From: Acidobacteriota bacterium
GTDB taxonomy: Bacteria; Acidobacteriota; Blastocatellia; UBA7656
Direction: 5' to 3'
DNA: 64,000 bases
NCBI GenBank assembly: GCA_038040445.1
Contig: JBBPIG010000012.1
Location: 62,001-126,000, forward strand
Below the pieces are notes generated by a model. That model searched no databases. It saw nothing but the letters and a program-made list of their open reading frames with translations, and was not told the DNA's origin. Positions 32,060 to 40,142 of the stretch are shown piece after piece. Position 1 is the stretch's first letter, and every line of letters begins with the position of its first letter. Both the position numbers and the translations under genes were made by a program.

Positions 32060-32566
32060 TCACGAACTCCTTCCGATCTTTTCCATCAAGTACCAGGACA
32101 TGTAGCCCGCATACTTCTCCTGCAAATCCTTTCTTCGCCAATCCTGACCGGTGATCACTTTGCGGCAGGTCTCAGCGCCGCACTTACATTCCATCTCGTA
32201 AGTGTCATCGTCGGTCGTCGCCCAATCGTGAGTCAGCTCTTCACCGGCTTGTATGTCGCGCAAGGCGACAAAAACAATCTGCCCTTGAACGCCAATGTTC
32301 GGCTCGCATGAGTGATTGCTGAAGATCATGCTGCCTTCTCTTTCGGCCTCAGTCAGAGGACCTATGAAGAAGTCTTCAGCGATTTGAATCTCGGCAGGGC
32401 CAAGCGTCTTGGTCACCTCTTGAAGAGTGCGGCGGTTGAAGATGGAGCCGCCCTTGATACAAACGATTTCTCCTTTTTCGATTGGCTCTGCCGCGAAGAG
32501 CCCTCTTCCTTGAATAGAGCTTTCTTTCACGACTGCTTTTGGAGAAATGTAAGACAAGTTGGGCAT
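32060..32566 (-). CDS. SET-domain protein (lysine methyltransferase-like)
   Basis: 168 residues. SET motifs are clear: GRGLFAAEPIEKGEIV (20-35), the SAM- and pseudoknot-forming FSNHSCEPNIG (82-92), and AGEELTHDW (107-115). A post-SET-like cysteine cluster CKCGAETC follows at 127-134. These residues are those required for SAM-dependent methylation of protein lysines. Bacterial targets are mostly unknown. The start lies about 14 bp from the end of a heptamer element with no good ribosome site, so promoter and translation signals would have to be in the repeat. The gene is flanked on both sides by structured repeats. Confidence 0.85.
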   Translation of the reverse strand: MPNLSYISPKAVVKESSIQGRGLFAAEPIEKGEIVCIKGGSIFNRRTLQEVTKTLGPAEIQIAEDFFIGPLTEAEREGSMIFSNHSCEPNIGVQGQIVFVALRDIQAGEELTHDWATTDDDTYEMECKCGAETCRKVITGQDWRRKDLQEKYAGYMSWYLMEKIGRSS

Positions 32567-32579
32567 ACGGCGCTCGCGC

Positions 32580-32798
32580 GGTTCAGGGTTCAGGGTTCCG
32601 GGTTCAGAGTTCAGAGTTCAGGGTTCAGAGTTCAGGGTTCACAGTTCAGGGTTCCTGTGGATAAAGGTTCCTAACCCTGAACCACGAACCCGGAACCCTG
32701 AACTCGGAACCCCTGAACCGGTCCCTAACCCGGAACCCTGAACTCGGAACCCTGAACCGGTCCCTAACCCTGAACCACGAACCCTGAACCCTGAACCT
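32580..32798. repeat. Heptamer inverted element, arms with internal duplication
   Basis: The left arm has about ten words of GGGTTCA/GAGTTCA. A short loop around CTGTGGATAAA follows. The right arm is TGAACCC words and contains a direct duplication of a roughly 50-bp block (CCTAACCCGGAACCCTGAAC... at about 32,727 and earlier at 32,672). The right arm ends 7-9 bp before the stop of the ADOP at 32805. The GGTTACGAGACTGG core is absent. Confidence 0.9.
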
Positions 32799-32804
32799 CA
32801 ATCC

Positions 32805-35228
32805 CTATTCATACCTCAACGCTACCATCGGATCAACTTTAGCCGCTCGCCGCGCGGGTATGAAACAAGCGCCCAGAGCCACTCCTGTCAGAAGCACCGA
32901 AACTGCCGCAAAAGTTATCGGATCGGTCGCGGTAACCCCAAACAGGAGGCTCGACATCAACCGTGTCATCGCCACTGCCGCGACGAGCCCGACTCCAACA
33001 CCGATCGCGGCAAGTACAATTCCCTGCCCTACGACCAGCTTCATCACGTCTTGTCGCTGCGCGCCCAGCGCCATTCGAAGCCCGATCTCACGCGTGCGCT
33101 GCGTCACCGCATAAGACATCACGCCGTAGATTCCAACCGTCGCCAGGATCAAAGCCACCACCGCGAACACGCCGAACAGCGCGGTGTACAGTCGCGGCTG
33201 CCAGACTGATCTCGCTACGACCTCGGCCATTGGCATTACGCGAATCAAAGGCAGATCGGGATCGAGTTCCTTCACTTGAGCACGCACCGCGGCGATCAGG
33301 GTCTCCGGCCGGCCCGAGGTCCTGATAGCTAGACTGGAGCCGCCGACCGGCATCTGAGCAAAAGACAAGTAGACAGATTCTCGCGTTGATGCGTCCAGCC
33401 GTTGGTGCTTCACTTCGCCGACGACGCCGACGATCGTATGCCAGGGCTCGTTGTCCTCGGGCGGTCCAAAGCGGATTCGCTTGCCAATCGGATCTTCGCC
33501 GGGCCAGTACTCGCGCGCGAGCCGCTCGTCGACGATCGTGACCTTCGGTGCTTCGCGGGCATCCCGCTCGTCGAAGTCTCTTCCCTTCAAGATCGTGATT
33601 CCCATCGCGCTAAAATAGCTTGAGCTGATCACGCAGTGGTTGATGGCCGGCGCTTCGCCAACCGGCAACAGCGGACGCCCTTCGACGGTCAGGCTTCGAC
33701 CCCAGTTGTTGCCGCCGAGAGGCAAACCCGTAGTTGTTCCCGCGCTCTGAACACCTGGAACCGCTCTCACGCGGTCGAGCAACTGACTGAAAAATGCGAG
33801 ACGCTTTTCCGGCCCGCGATACTTGGCGCCCGGCAACGCGATGTACATCGAGAGCACGCCTTCGGGCTTAAAGCCGGCGTTCACACTCTGCAAGCTTACG
33901 AAGCTGCGCATCATCAACCCCGCGCCGACCAACAACACCAGCGAGAGCGCAATCTCGGCGACTACAAGCACGCTTCGCAGACGATGACGTCGCCCGCCCG
34001 CCCCGCTTCGGCCGCCTTCTTTGAGTGTCTCATGCAAGTCGGGATTCGACGCTTCGAGCGCCGGAACCGTGCCGAACACAAAGCCCGTCAGCAGCGAGCA
34101 CGCGGCGGTAAAGCCAAGCACTCGACCGTCGAGGTCGAACTTCATCCAGAACGGAATGTCTATCGGAATCGCCGCGAGCAACAGTTCCATACCCCACAGC
34201 GCCAGCATCAACCCGAGCGCTCCGCTTATCAGACCGAGCAGCAAACTCTCGGTGAGCAGTTGTCGAAAGATTCGTCTGCGATTCGCTCCGAGCGCCGCTC
34301 GAATCGCGATCTCTTTCTGTCGAGCCGTCGCTCGAGCGAGCAACAGGTTCGCGACATTCACACAAGCGATCAGCAACACGAACGCGACTACTCCCAGCAG
34401 AATCAAAAGCGCTTTCTTGTAGTCACCGACCAACCCCGCGCGCAAACTCGTGAGGCTCACGCTGAGGTCTTCGTTAGTGATGGGATTCTGCTGCTCGATG
34501 TTCGACGCGATGGTGATCATCTCGGCTTGCGCTTGCTCGATAGAGACTCCGGGCTTCAAGCGCGCGATCGCCAGCAAGCCGTGATCGTTGCGAGTCCAGA
34601 TCTTGGTGTTGAGCGCCAGCGGGCCCCACGCTTCCGCGACCTCAGGAAACTGAAAGCCTTTCGGCATAACTCCGATCACCGTGCGCGAGCGATTATTGAG
34701 CAACACGGTCTGACCGACGACATTCGGATCGGACCCGAAGCGCCGCTGCCACAGAGCGTGACTCAGGATGACTACCTGATCGTGATCGGGCTGATCTTCA
34801 TCGGCGGTGAAGGTGCGGCCGAGGATGGGAGCTACACCTAAGACTTCGAAGAGCCCTTGAGTGACGAACGCGGCTTTTAGTAGTTCGGGCTCGCCGCCGC
34901 CGCCCCCGCCTGCAATGATGAACCCGTCTGCCTGGTAGCAGGCGATGTCTTCGAAGGAGTGGTTCTGCTCGCGCCAATCGACAAAGTTCGGGAACGAGAC
35001 GTTCATCGAAGGGCTTCCTCGCTTGAAGGCGGTCTCGTCGACCAGCACCAGCCGCTCGGGTTCTTGATAAGGAAGCGGCCTGAGCATTATTCCGTTCACA
35101 AAGCTGAATATGGTGCTGATCGCCCCGATGCCGAGCGCCAGCGAAAGCACGGCGACTGAGGTTAAGCCAGGACTCTTCCTGAGCATGCGTGCGCCGTACC
35201 TGGTGTCTTGTAGAAGATCACGAATCAT
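32805..35228 (-). CDS. ADOP-family orphan permease with poly-glycine insert
   Basis: 807 residues, opening MIRDLLQDTRYGARMLRKSPGL and ending [28 protein letters not shown] lies just before the ATG at 35228. In the first periplasmic domain there is a run of six glycines (IIAGGGGGGEPELL, about residue 108-120), encoded by a CCG/CCC-rich tract near 34,900; most family members have a single GDGEP-like turn there. GAIST replaces GANT in the first helix. Otherwise the layout is standard. Confidence 0.94.
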   Translation of the reverse strand: MIRDLLQDTRYGARMLRKSPGLTSVAVLSLALGIGAISTIFSFVNGIMLRPLPYQEPERLVLVDETAFKRGSPSMNVSFPNFVDWREQNHSFEDIACYQADGFIIAGGGGGGEPELLKAAFVTQGLFEVLGVAPILGRTFTADEDQPDHDQVVILSHALWQRRFGSDPNVVGQTVLLNNRSRTVIGVMPKGFQFPEVAEAWGPLALNTKIWTRNDHGLLAIARLKPGVSIEQAQAEMITIASNIEQQNPITNEDLSVSLTSLRAGLVGDYKKALLILLGVVAFVLLIACVNVANLLLARATARQKEIAIRAALGANRRRIFRQLLTESLLLGLISGALGLMLALWGMELLLAAIPIDIPFWMKFDLDGRVLGFTAACSLLTGFVFGTVPALEASNPDLHETLKEGGRSGAGGRRHRLRSVLVVAEIALSLVLLVGAGLMMRSFVSLQSVNAGFKPEGVLSMYIALPGAKYRGPEKRLAFFSQLLDRVRAVPGVQSAGTTTGLPLGGNNWGRSLTVEGRPLLPVGEAPAINHCVISSSYFSAMGITILKGRDFDERDAREAPKVTIVDERLAREYWPGEDPIGKRIRFGPPEDNEPWHTIVGVVGEVKHQRLDASTRESVYLSFAQMPVGGSSLAIRTSGRPETLIAAVRAQVKELDPDLPLIRVMPMAEVVARSVWQPRLYTALFGVFAVVALILATVGIYGVMSYAVTQRTREIGLRMALGAQRQDVMKLVVGQGIVLAAIGVGVGLVAAVAMTRLMSSLLFGVTATDPITFAAVSVLLTGVALGACFIPARRAAKVDPMVALRYE

Positions 35229-35737
35229 AGCTTCCTCATTCCTCTCTTATTCGCAATTCGAGATGCGAAATTCGGAATCCGAAATCGCCTCCGGCCCTTA
35301 GCCTTTGCCCTGCTCCCTTTGCCCTGCTCCCTTTGCCCTGCGCCCTTGGCTCTTCGCCCTGCGTACCAATCGTCGTGCCACGTCGGGGCTGCTCGCAGGG
35401 TGTTGAAGAGCTGAGGCTTAGTCTCCGCTCTAGTGTCCGGCCCTCTGTCTCTTGGTCGCTTTCGGGACTTAAAATTCCCACTACTGCGAACACGCGTGTG
35501 GACCTGTCACGTTCCAAGCTCTGAGTGCTCACTGTCGTCCTTCCAGATTCCCGCTCGTTGATTACATCGGCACTCCGACGTAAGATTCTGGGCGGGCCGA
35601 CAGGTTCGGCTCCGGGGCTGACGCTGGAAATGTTGGGGCGGAGTAGCGCGCCGATGAATGCTCGACGTGCCAACAAGCCATGGCCAACTATTAACTGAGT
35701 CAGTCAGCCGCGAACAGCCTGCGGACTGGATCAAAAA
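35229..35737. other. Intergenic region with heptad-periodic patches and shared 40-bp motif
   Basis: No credible gene in 500 bp. Patch 1 (about 35,245-35,287) has 7-bp words of the TTCGCAA, TGCGAAA, TCCGAAA kind. Patch 2 (about 35,296-35,363) repeats CCCTTTG and CCCTGCT words every 7 bp. At 35454-35493 lies a 40-bp segment that recurs at 52606-52645. The end of the region should hold the promoter of the five-gene operon that follows, but no clear boxes were found. Confidence 0.6.
35454..35493 (+). repeat. Copy 1 of a shared 40-bp intergenic motif
   Basis: GGTCGCTTTCGGGAC, then AAAATTCCCACTAC and GCGAACAC, nearly identical to 52606-52645. Both copies lie upstream of a plus-strand gene, so it may be a regulatory site or a relic of a mobile repeat. 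Confidence 0.6.
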
Positions 35738-36712
35738 ATGGAAGCTGAAAGACAAGTTATGCAAACACAATCAATCGAACCGCATCGCGTCACTAAGCCG
35801 ATTCAGCTGTTGGCAACGTGGTTTGCTGGCTTGCTACTCGTTGACGGTTCTTTCCTCACTGCCGCTCACTTGCTCACTAACCCTAGCTGGCTCTCTCCGC
35901 TGCTAGTGATCGCGGCCGTCGTCAATGTGCCCCTGTTTCTTGTCTCGATTTTCGTCCTACAAACAAAGTTCAGACCGGAAATGTTGGAAGACCGGTACTA
36001 CTCAAAGCACCTAGATCGAGGGGGTATAGAGGAAAGCCAGCTGAAGGTTATTGATGGCTTGAAGGAAGAGTTGAAGACTAAAGCGAGTGAACTGGATGCA
36101 GTACAACGTAGCATCGAATCTGAAAGCGAGCGTGAGCGACCAAACGTAAGCACGACGTTTCTCGATCAACTGGACCAGCAACGCTCGGAACTTGAGAGAC
36201 AGATTGGTAGTCTGAACGAGCATTTACAGCAAGTACAAAGCGCCCAAGAAGAATTGAAGGATCGGGGAGCCTTATTACCTTCAATCGCTTATGTAAGAGA
36301 ACTCAATGTTGTGGACAAGAAGGGAAGAGTTCGGGCGCAGCTAACAACGTTGATCGACGACTCTCCGAACCTTTTCATCTATCGTGAGGATGGATATGAA
36401 CCGGGCAAGGATTTAGATTTCGCCATAGCGTTGGGGTTGGATGACAACGATGGCGAAGCCGCTCTTGATTTACGAAGCAAATTGCGCGGGGCGGGATTGC
36501 GCTTAGATACGGATGACACGGGCCACTGCGGAATAAGCCTAATGGGAGACAAACGGGAGGGGAGCATAAATCTCAGCACGTCCCAGAGTGAGTCGAACAT
36601 CAGTGTTGGCGGCAAGAGTCTGGACACACAGATAATACTCAGGGCACGGGCTAATGGTACAACTTGGCTAACTACCATTGAAGATGGAAAACAGACATGG
36701 AGTTCGTCGTAG
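35738..36712 (+). CDS. Two-helix membrane protein with long coiled coil (operon gene 1)
   Basis: 324 residues, family not recognised. Two adjacent membrane helices (about 22-45 and 52-74) are followed by a charged coiled coil (about 98-175: LKEELKTKASELDAVQ, LDQQRSELERQIGSL). A C-terminal beta-rich domain (about 180-324) has short repeats ending in GISLMGDKREGSINLSTSQ. The ribosome site is poor; an in-frame ATG at residue 8 is an alternative. GC content is visibly lower than in the ADOPs around it. It is the first gene of a tightly packed set ending with two putative nucleases. A membrane sensor or effector role is possible, but only by analogy. Confidence 0.75.
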   Translation: MEAERQVMQTQSIEPHRVTKPIQLLATWFAGLLLVDGSFLTAAHLLTNPSWLSPLLVIAAVVNVPLFLVSIFVLQTKFRPEMLEDRYYSKHLDRGGIEESQLKVIDGLKEELKTKASELDAVQRSIESESERERPNVSTTFLDQLDQQRSELERQIGSLNEHLQQVQSAQEELKDRGALLPSIAYVRELNVVDKKGRVRAQLTTLIDDSPNLFIYREDGYEPGKDLDFAIALGLDDNDGEAALDLRSKLRGAGLRLDTDDTGHCGISLMGDKREGSINLSTSQSESNISVGGKSLDTQIILRARANGTTWLTTIEDGKQTWSSS

Positions 36713-36867
36713 ACGAGATTGTAGAGGCATCAAGGGTAGGGTTGCAGATTGCAATTGGCACGGAATCGCCGAACGGCAGGCCCGGCCTTGCTTCCGAGTT
36801 GACGCCGTACGCATATCGCTTCGCTCAGCGTCTTGAGCAACTATCGGATGTAATCGGATATGTCTAA
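36697..36867 (+). CDS. Small 56-residue protein (operon gene 2)
   Basis: A reading frame too short for many gene callers: MEFVVDEIVEASRVGLQIAI at the start and LEQLSDVIGYV at the end. It overlaps the preceding gene by 16 nt, and its stop overlaps the next ATG (ATGTCTAA) by 8 nt. Such double overlap strongly suggests translational coupling and so a real gene. No family is recognised. It could be a small regulator or immunity-type partner of the neighbouring nucleases; this is inference. Confidence 0.5.
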   Translation: MEFVVDEIVEASRVGLQIAIGTESPNGRPGLASELTPYAYRFAQRLEQLSDVIGYV

Positions 36868-38008
36868 TCCCGGCTTCATCTACTTGCTTATGAATCCTTC
36901 GATGGAAGGCTTAGTCAAGATTGGCAAGACAACGCGCGATCCCAAAGAACGAGCTAAGGAATTATCAGCAACAACCGGAATTCCGACGCCGTTCGTTCTC
37001 GTCTTTGACGCTTACTTCGACGATCACTCACGTGCCGAAGAGTACATACATGCGCTCCTGCAACAGCGGGGCTATAGAATCTCCATGAACAGGGAGTTCT
37101 TCAGTATTCCGGTGAACGAAGCGATCAAAGCCATTCTGGACACGCAGAAGATGTTTGAGAATCAAGACGGGCTCCCCCTCGGCAAGCAAGCGGACCCACA
37201 TAACTTTTCGGACTTAACGGATTTTCACAAGAACAATGCTGAGCCTTGGCTTGATGTCTTCGGAATGGCCGAAGATGCACATTACGGCTTGCGCGATACG
37301 CTCGAAGATGTTGATGAGGCTCTACGGCTATACCTGCACGCCAACAGGTTGGGGGCTCCTAAGGCTTGCCTGAGAATTGGTCAAATCTACAAGGATAACG
37401 AAAGGCTCCAAAACCCCAATCAGGCACTTGTTTATTTCAAGGAGGGCGTGAAGAGGGGCTTGGGCGAGTGCTACGCCGAAATGGCCTCAATCTTTTTTGA
37501 CGGCAATGAACTCGACAACTTCCGAAAGTGCTGGGCAATGTATTTTGAAAGCGATAGCTTCAGTGGTTGTACGCACGATAGAGCACTCTACGCATACACG
37601 TATCTCTTCCAGACGAAGCATCATCGTCTTCCGCTTGATCATCGGACGGAGCTCTTTCGGCTGAGAGATGAAATACTCAAAATAGAAGAGGAATCGCTAG
37701 ACCGCGCTGGGAAGAAACACAGAGGCGCTCATGACGGTGACCTTCGTTTTATCCGATACACTCTATTTCCAGAAATCCAAAGAGAGATCGGTAAGGGACC
37801 AGTGATATCGCTTGATAGAGAGAGGGGTAGCGGGCTTATAGAGAATGCTGACGGAAAGGAGCTTTTTGTTTTCTGGTTGTCTGACGTGATAGATGAACCG
37901 TTGCTCTTACGGGCGGGACAGAGGGTTGAGTTTGAAATCGCGGACGGTCGAGATGGCCGCTGGGCTTGTAATGTAATCCTCGCGGTGGAAAGCCCGAAGC
38001 CGCTCTAG
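36860..38008 (+). CDS. GIY-YIG (T5orf172/MUG113) - Sel1-like - cold-shock fusion protein
   Basis: 382 residues in three parts. Residues 5-92 form a GIY-YIG-type domain of the T5orf172/MUG113 group: FIYLLMNPSMEGLVKIGKTTRDPKERAKELS, with the conserved IPTPF, AEEYIH and NREFF blocks. Residues about 110-265 contain Sel1-like helical repeats (ALRLYLHANRLGAPKACLRIG, ALVYFKEGVKRGLGECYAEMA). Residues 312-375 match a cold-shock domain: GPVISLDRERGSGLIE, GKELFVFWLSDV, LLRAGQRVEFEI, RWACNVILA. A nuclease-like domain joined to a scaffold and a single-strand nucleic-acid binding fold is unusual and suggests RNA or ssDNA targeting. Cleavage itself is not proven. Confidence 0.85.
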   Translation: MSNPGFIYLLMNPSMEGLVKIGKTTRDPKERAKELSATTGIPTPFVLVFDAYFDDHSRAEEYIHALLQQRGYRISMNREFFSIPVNEAIKAILDTQKMFENQDGLPLGKQADPHNFSDLTDFHKNNAEPWLDVFGMAEDAHYGLRDTLEDVDEALRLYLHANRLGAPKACLRIGQIYKDNERLQNPNQALVYFKEGVKRGLGECYAEMASIFFDGNELDNFRKCWAMYFESDSFSGCTHDRALYAYTYLFQTKHHRLPLDHRTELFRLRDEILKIEEESLDRAGKKHRGAHDGDLRFIRYTLFPEIQREIGKGPVISLDRERGSGLIENADGKELFVFWLSDVIDEPLLLRAGQRVEFEIADGRDGRWACNVILAVESPKPL

Positions 38009-38016
38009 GCGAGGAC

Positions 38017-38259
38017 GTGCTGGTTCTGTCGGGCTTCCACCGGACAGGTCGAACAGATCAATTCCAAGAAGGGCGTGGTCGATGTTGGGAATGCGATATT
38101 CGGTCGGTCGAACTGACCTTTCTTGACGTTGAGAAGCTGACCCTCTCGGACGAGGGGTATCAGCCTCTAGGCACCGGGTGTCACTGGAGATGGTTGACTA
38201 GGAACTTGAAAGGGAAGCGCAACGGCTTCCGGAGTTTTTCAGGGAACGGCTGGTGGTGA
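38017..38259 (+). CDS. Small 80-residue protein (operon gene 4), uncertain
   Basis: Starts with GTG eight bases after the stop of the GIY-YIG gene. It ends in TGATG, overlapping the ATG of the PD-(D/E)xK gene by one base. No family recognised; the middle reads CWECDIRSVELTFLDVEKLTLSDEGY. The junctions at both ends argue for a real, coupled gene, but the GTG start lacks a clear ribosome site and composition alone is not decisive. Confidence 0.4.
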   Translation: MLVLSGFHRTGRTDQFQEGRGRCWECDIRSVELTFLDVEKLTLSDEGYQPLGTGCHWRWLTRNLKGKRNGFRSFSGNGWW

Positions 38260-39053
38260 TGGACAAAGACAAAGCTAGGGCAAGGATTGGCCGTCTTCTA
38301 GCGGTCAATGGTTTCACGGTTGAATATATTTCAGAAGAGGAGTGGCCAACTGCTGACCTGAAGGTGTCGGAGAACGTCTATACATATTTCATCGAAATCA
38401 AGGCCAAAGGTGATGACGAGGAGAAACTTCACAGAGAGAGGCAAGAGTTACTCAAAAAGAAAGTAGTGAATCCTCCTCCAGAAAGTATCCGTAGAAGAAA
38501 TCGCCTATCCGGGATAATAAGATACGGAGCGGAACAACTTCGAGATTACCCGTCTAGCGACAGATCTTTCAAACTTATGTGGGTCCAGTGTGCCGGCAAT
38601 GACCCTGTTGGACAAATGGAGCGAGTGCGTGCAACGCTTTACGGAATAGTCTATCTGGGGCGTCGAGGTCATGATGAACTCCGACTTTGCTATTACTTCG
38701 ACTTCAACGAATTCTTCTATCTACAAAATGAACTCGACGCTGTAATAGTAGAGTCCGACAAGGATGCGCAACTCTGCATTAACAGCTTCTCTCCACGAAG
38801 ACATTCGCTGAGGCAATCAGGACTGTACCGGTGGTTAGAAGATGGTATCTGCGATCCAGAGATCATTGAGCAAGCAGGCCATGCGTACAGTGCACACGAT
38901 TGCAACCTCAGCAGGCACGATGTGCAGGCAATCTTAGATTTTGTGCGTAGCAAATATGACGCACCAAGCCTTATGCTTATGCATATGATGCGGCACTCGG
39001 GGACAATCCTAGTGCCGACGTCGGGTTCTGATTCCAATCGGAATGATGAATAA
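38259..39053 (+). CDS. Putative PD-(D/E)xK nuclease (operon gene 5)
   Basis: 264 residues from the ATG at 38259. The N-terminal part shows a nuclease-type core: a helical start (ARIGRLLAVNGFTVEYISEE), then PTADLKV (D33) and YFIEIKAKGDD with the E46-I-K48 signature, the standard spacing of PD-(D/E)xK enzymes. The next 200 residues (LCYYFDFNEFFYL, DAQLCINSFSPRRHSLRQSGL) are not recognised. It probably cleaves DNA or RNA. It closes the operon that starts at 35738. Similar stand-alone enzymes occur in defence islands, and the toxin-antitoxin cluster directly downstream fits that setting. Confidence 0.75.
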   Translation: MDKDKARARIGRLLAVNGFTVEYISEEEWPTADLKVSENVYTYFIEIKAKGDDEEKLHRERQELLKKKVVNPPPESIRRRNRLSGIIRYGAEQLRDYPSSDRSFKLMWVQCAGNDPVGQMERVRATLYGIVYLGRRGHDELRLCYYFDFNEFFYLQNELDAVIVESDKDAQLCINSFSPRRHSLRQSGLYRWLEDGICDPEIIEQAGHAYSAHDCNLSRHDVQAILDFVRSKYDAPSLMLMHMMRHSGTILVPTSGSDSNRNDE

Positions 39054-39162
39054 CGCTTGTCAGATGATCGTTGCACGCGATCTCGGGAACGCACTGACTC
39101 GTCCTCACTGGAGGTCGAGGGTGAGCCGGTTCTTGCGATTCTGCGGTTCGGCGCCGTCAATG

Positions 39163-39435
39163 TCACCAAGTGAATAGCTCTCGTTGTCCAAACAGCTTCG
39201 TGTCTCGTGCTCGCGGGAGAGCGGTCAAGATGAAATCGGCAGTCACGTTTGCCAGCTCTTTCGGCTCCAACTTGTGAGGCCCGCCGCCGTAGACTCTTCC
39301 TTCTCCCAGCAACGACTCAGTAATCGATGACAGAGCTTTCCAAATGGCTCGGTACAGTTCCTGGTCAACTTCAGGCGTGGCATTGTAGCGGGAGAACCGG
39401 CCCGGCTGGTTTGGAGACCCTCTTGTGCCGACTGT
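39163..39435 (-). pseudogene. C-terminal fragment of a DNA methyltransferase (copy 1)
   Basis: Directly after the antitoxin stop, the same frame stays open for about 90 codons to a TGA at 39163. It reads ELYRAIWKALSSITESLLGEG then RVYGGGPHKLEPKELANV. The GGG..K.EPKEL.N block is the usual C-terminal end of Eco57I/TaqI-type N6-adenine methyltransferases. No start codon and no catalytic domain are present, so this is a relic. A second, further decayed copy is at 40851-41181. Confidence 0.55.
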
Positions 39436-39847
39436 CTACTTCCTGGCTTCTTGATGCAAGCGTTCTTCGATCCATTTTCTGACCATCGTTTGATAGCCCC
39501 GCTCACCCTCCGACTCAGCAATAACTTTCAAAGTCTCAACCATCTCACCGGGCAAACGTATCGAGCCGGCAACGTGTTTTTTCCCCTTGGACATTTGCTC
39601 ATCAAATTCATCAGGGTTGGTTTGATGGTATTCAAGTTCTATTTTTTCTTGCTCTGCTTTGGACAACTTGCCGAATCGCTTTTTCATTTCTTTCTCTTCT
39701 TCTTACGTTTCAAATTGCGTTTCAAATCCCAACCGGTGAAGACGCGGGCTAGCCCGTTCCCTCCATCCTGGAAGACCAGACGCAACCGTCGCCCGCGATC
39801 AGTTTGGCCATCCAAAATGTAGACATCATCAAACCGGCGCTCATTCC
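39206..39847. repeat. Direct repeat unit, copy 1 (642 bp)
   Basis: Matches 40952-41593 over 642 bp with over 90 percent identity by eye. The unit carries the methyltransferase fragment, the complete antitoxin gene and the 3' two thirds of the BrnT-like toxin gene. The divergence is highest in the fragment and almost absent in the antitoxin. Confidence 0.85.
39436..39687 (-). CDS. BrnA/CopG-like antitoxin, copy 1
   Basis: 83 residues: a helical N-terminus (SKAEQEKIELEYHQTNPDEFDEQ) and a ribbon-helix-helix-type end (SIRLPGEMVETLKVIAESEGERGYQTMVRKWIEERL). This is the layout of BrnA-type antitoxins that follow BrnT toxins. The gene overlaps the end of the toxin-like gene upstream by 4 nt. The protein is identical to that of copy 2 at 41182-41433, so the duplication is recent or under strong selection. 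Confidence 0.85.
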   Translation of the reverse strand: MKKRFGKLSKAEQEKIELEYHQTNPDEFDEQMSKGKKHVAGSIRLPGEMVETLKVIAESEGERGYQTMVRKWIEERLHQEARK

Positions 39848-39973
39848 GGCAGAATTCATAATCGTGGAAGAAACATTCCTCCGCTTCATCGGGCTCGATT
39901 CCGTGATCGCGCAAATGCTGAACGTTTCCATTCTTCTTGTTCTCATCATCCCAGTCAAACTTGTCTCAACCAT
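39684..39973 (-). pseudogene. BrnT-like toxin, copy 1, with probable 1-nt frameshift near the start
   Basis: The frame ending at 39684 codes KFDWDDENKKNGNVQHLRDHG, then IEPDEAEECFFHDYEF and VFTGWDLKRNL, a BrnT-like RNase toxin (the family begins KFDWD..K). No start codon exists in this frame before a stop at 39966. In the neighbouring frame an ATG at 39973 gives MVET and would join KFDWD if one A were restored near 39,962. Either the gene is broken, or the assembly lost a base, or a weak TTG further in is used (which would remove the first 18 or so residues). Confidence 0.6.
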
Positions 39974-40142
39974 ATGCAGGCACTGGCTAATAGCAATCCA
40001 CTTAGCCGCGCGGTAAAGATTCTGTGCTTGCTGCATTCTCTTGGAGGCAGGCCGTCGGCTGAGGCTGGAAAAGTATCTGGCAGCGACGGGACAAGATCGC
40101 GTATATTGATGCTAAACCGTGGTAGCGCCTTTGGAGGCTAAT

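Noticed and set aside
33636-34841. Long plus-strand frame (about 400 codons) antisense to an ADOP, with many similar ones over the other permeases
   Set aside because: The frames lie exactly opposite conserved ADOP coding sequence, are arginine- and glutamine-rich, and repeat in the same relative place over each paralogue. They are mirror frames of the high-GC permease genes.
35236-35676. 146-codon minus-strand frame upstream of the five-gene operon
   Set aside because: It runs through two heptad-periodic patches and the shared 40-bp motif, has no ribosome site and no family features.
39243-39521. Minus-strand frame opposite the antitoxin end (MLSRRVSGAIKRWSENG...)
   Set aside because: It overlaps the identical antitoxin in another frame; the methyltransferase-like signal lies in a different frame without start codon.
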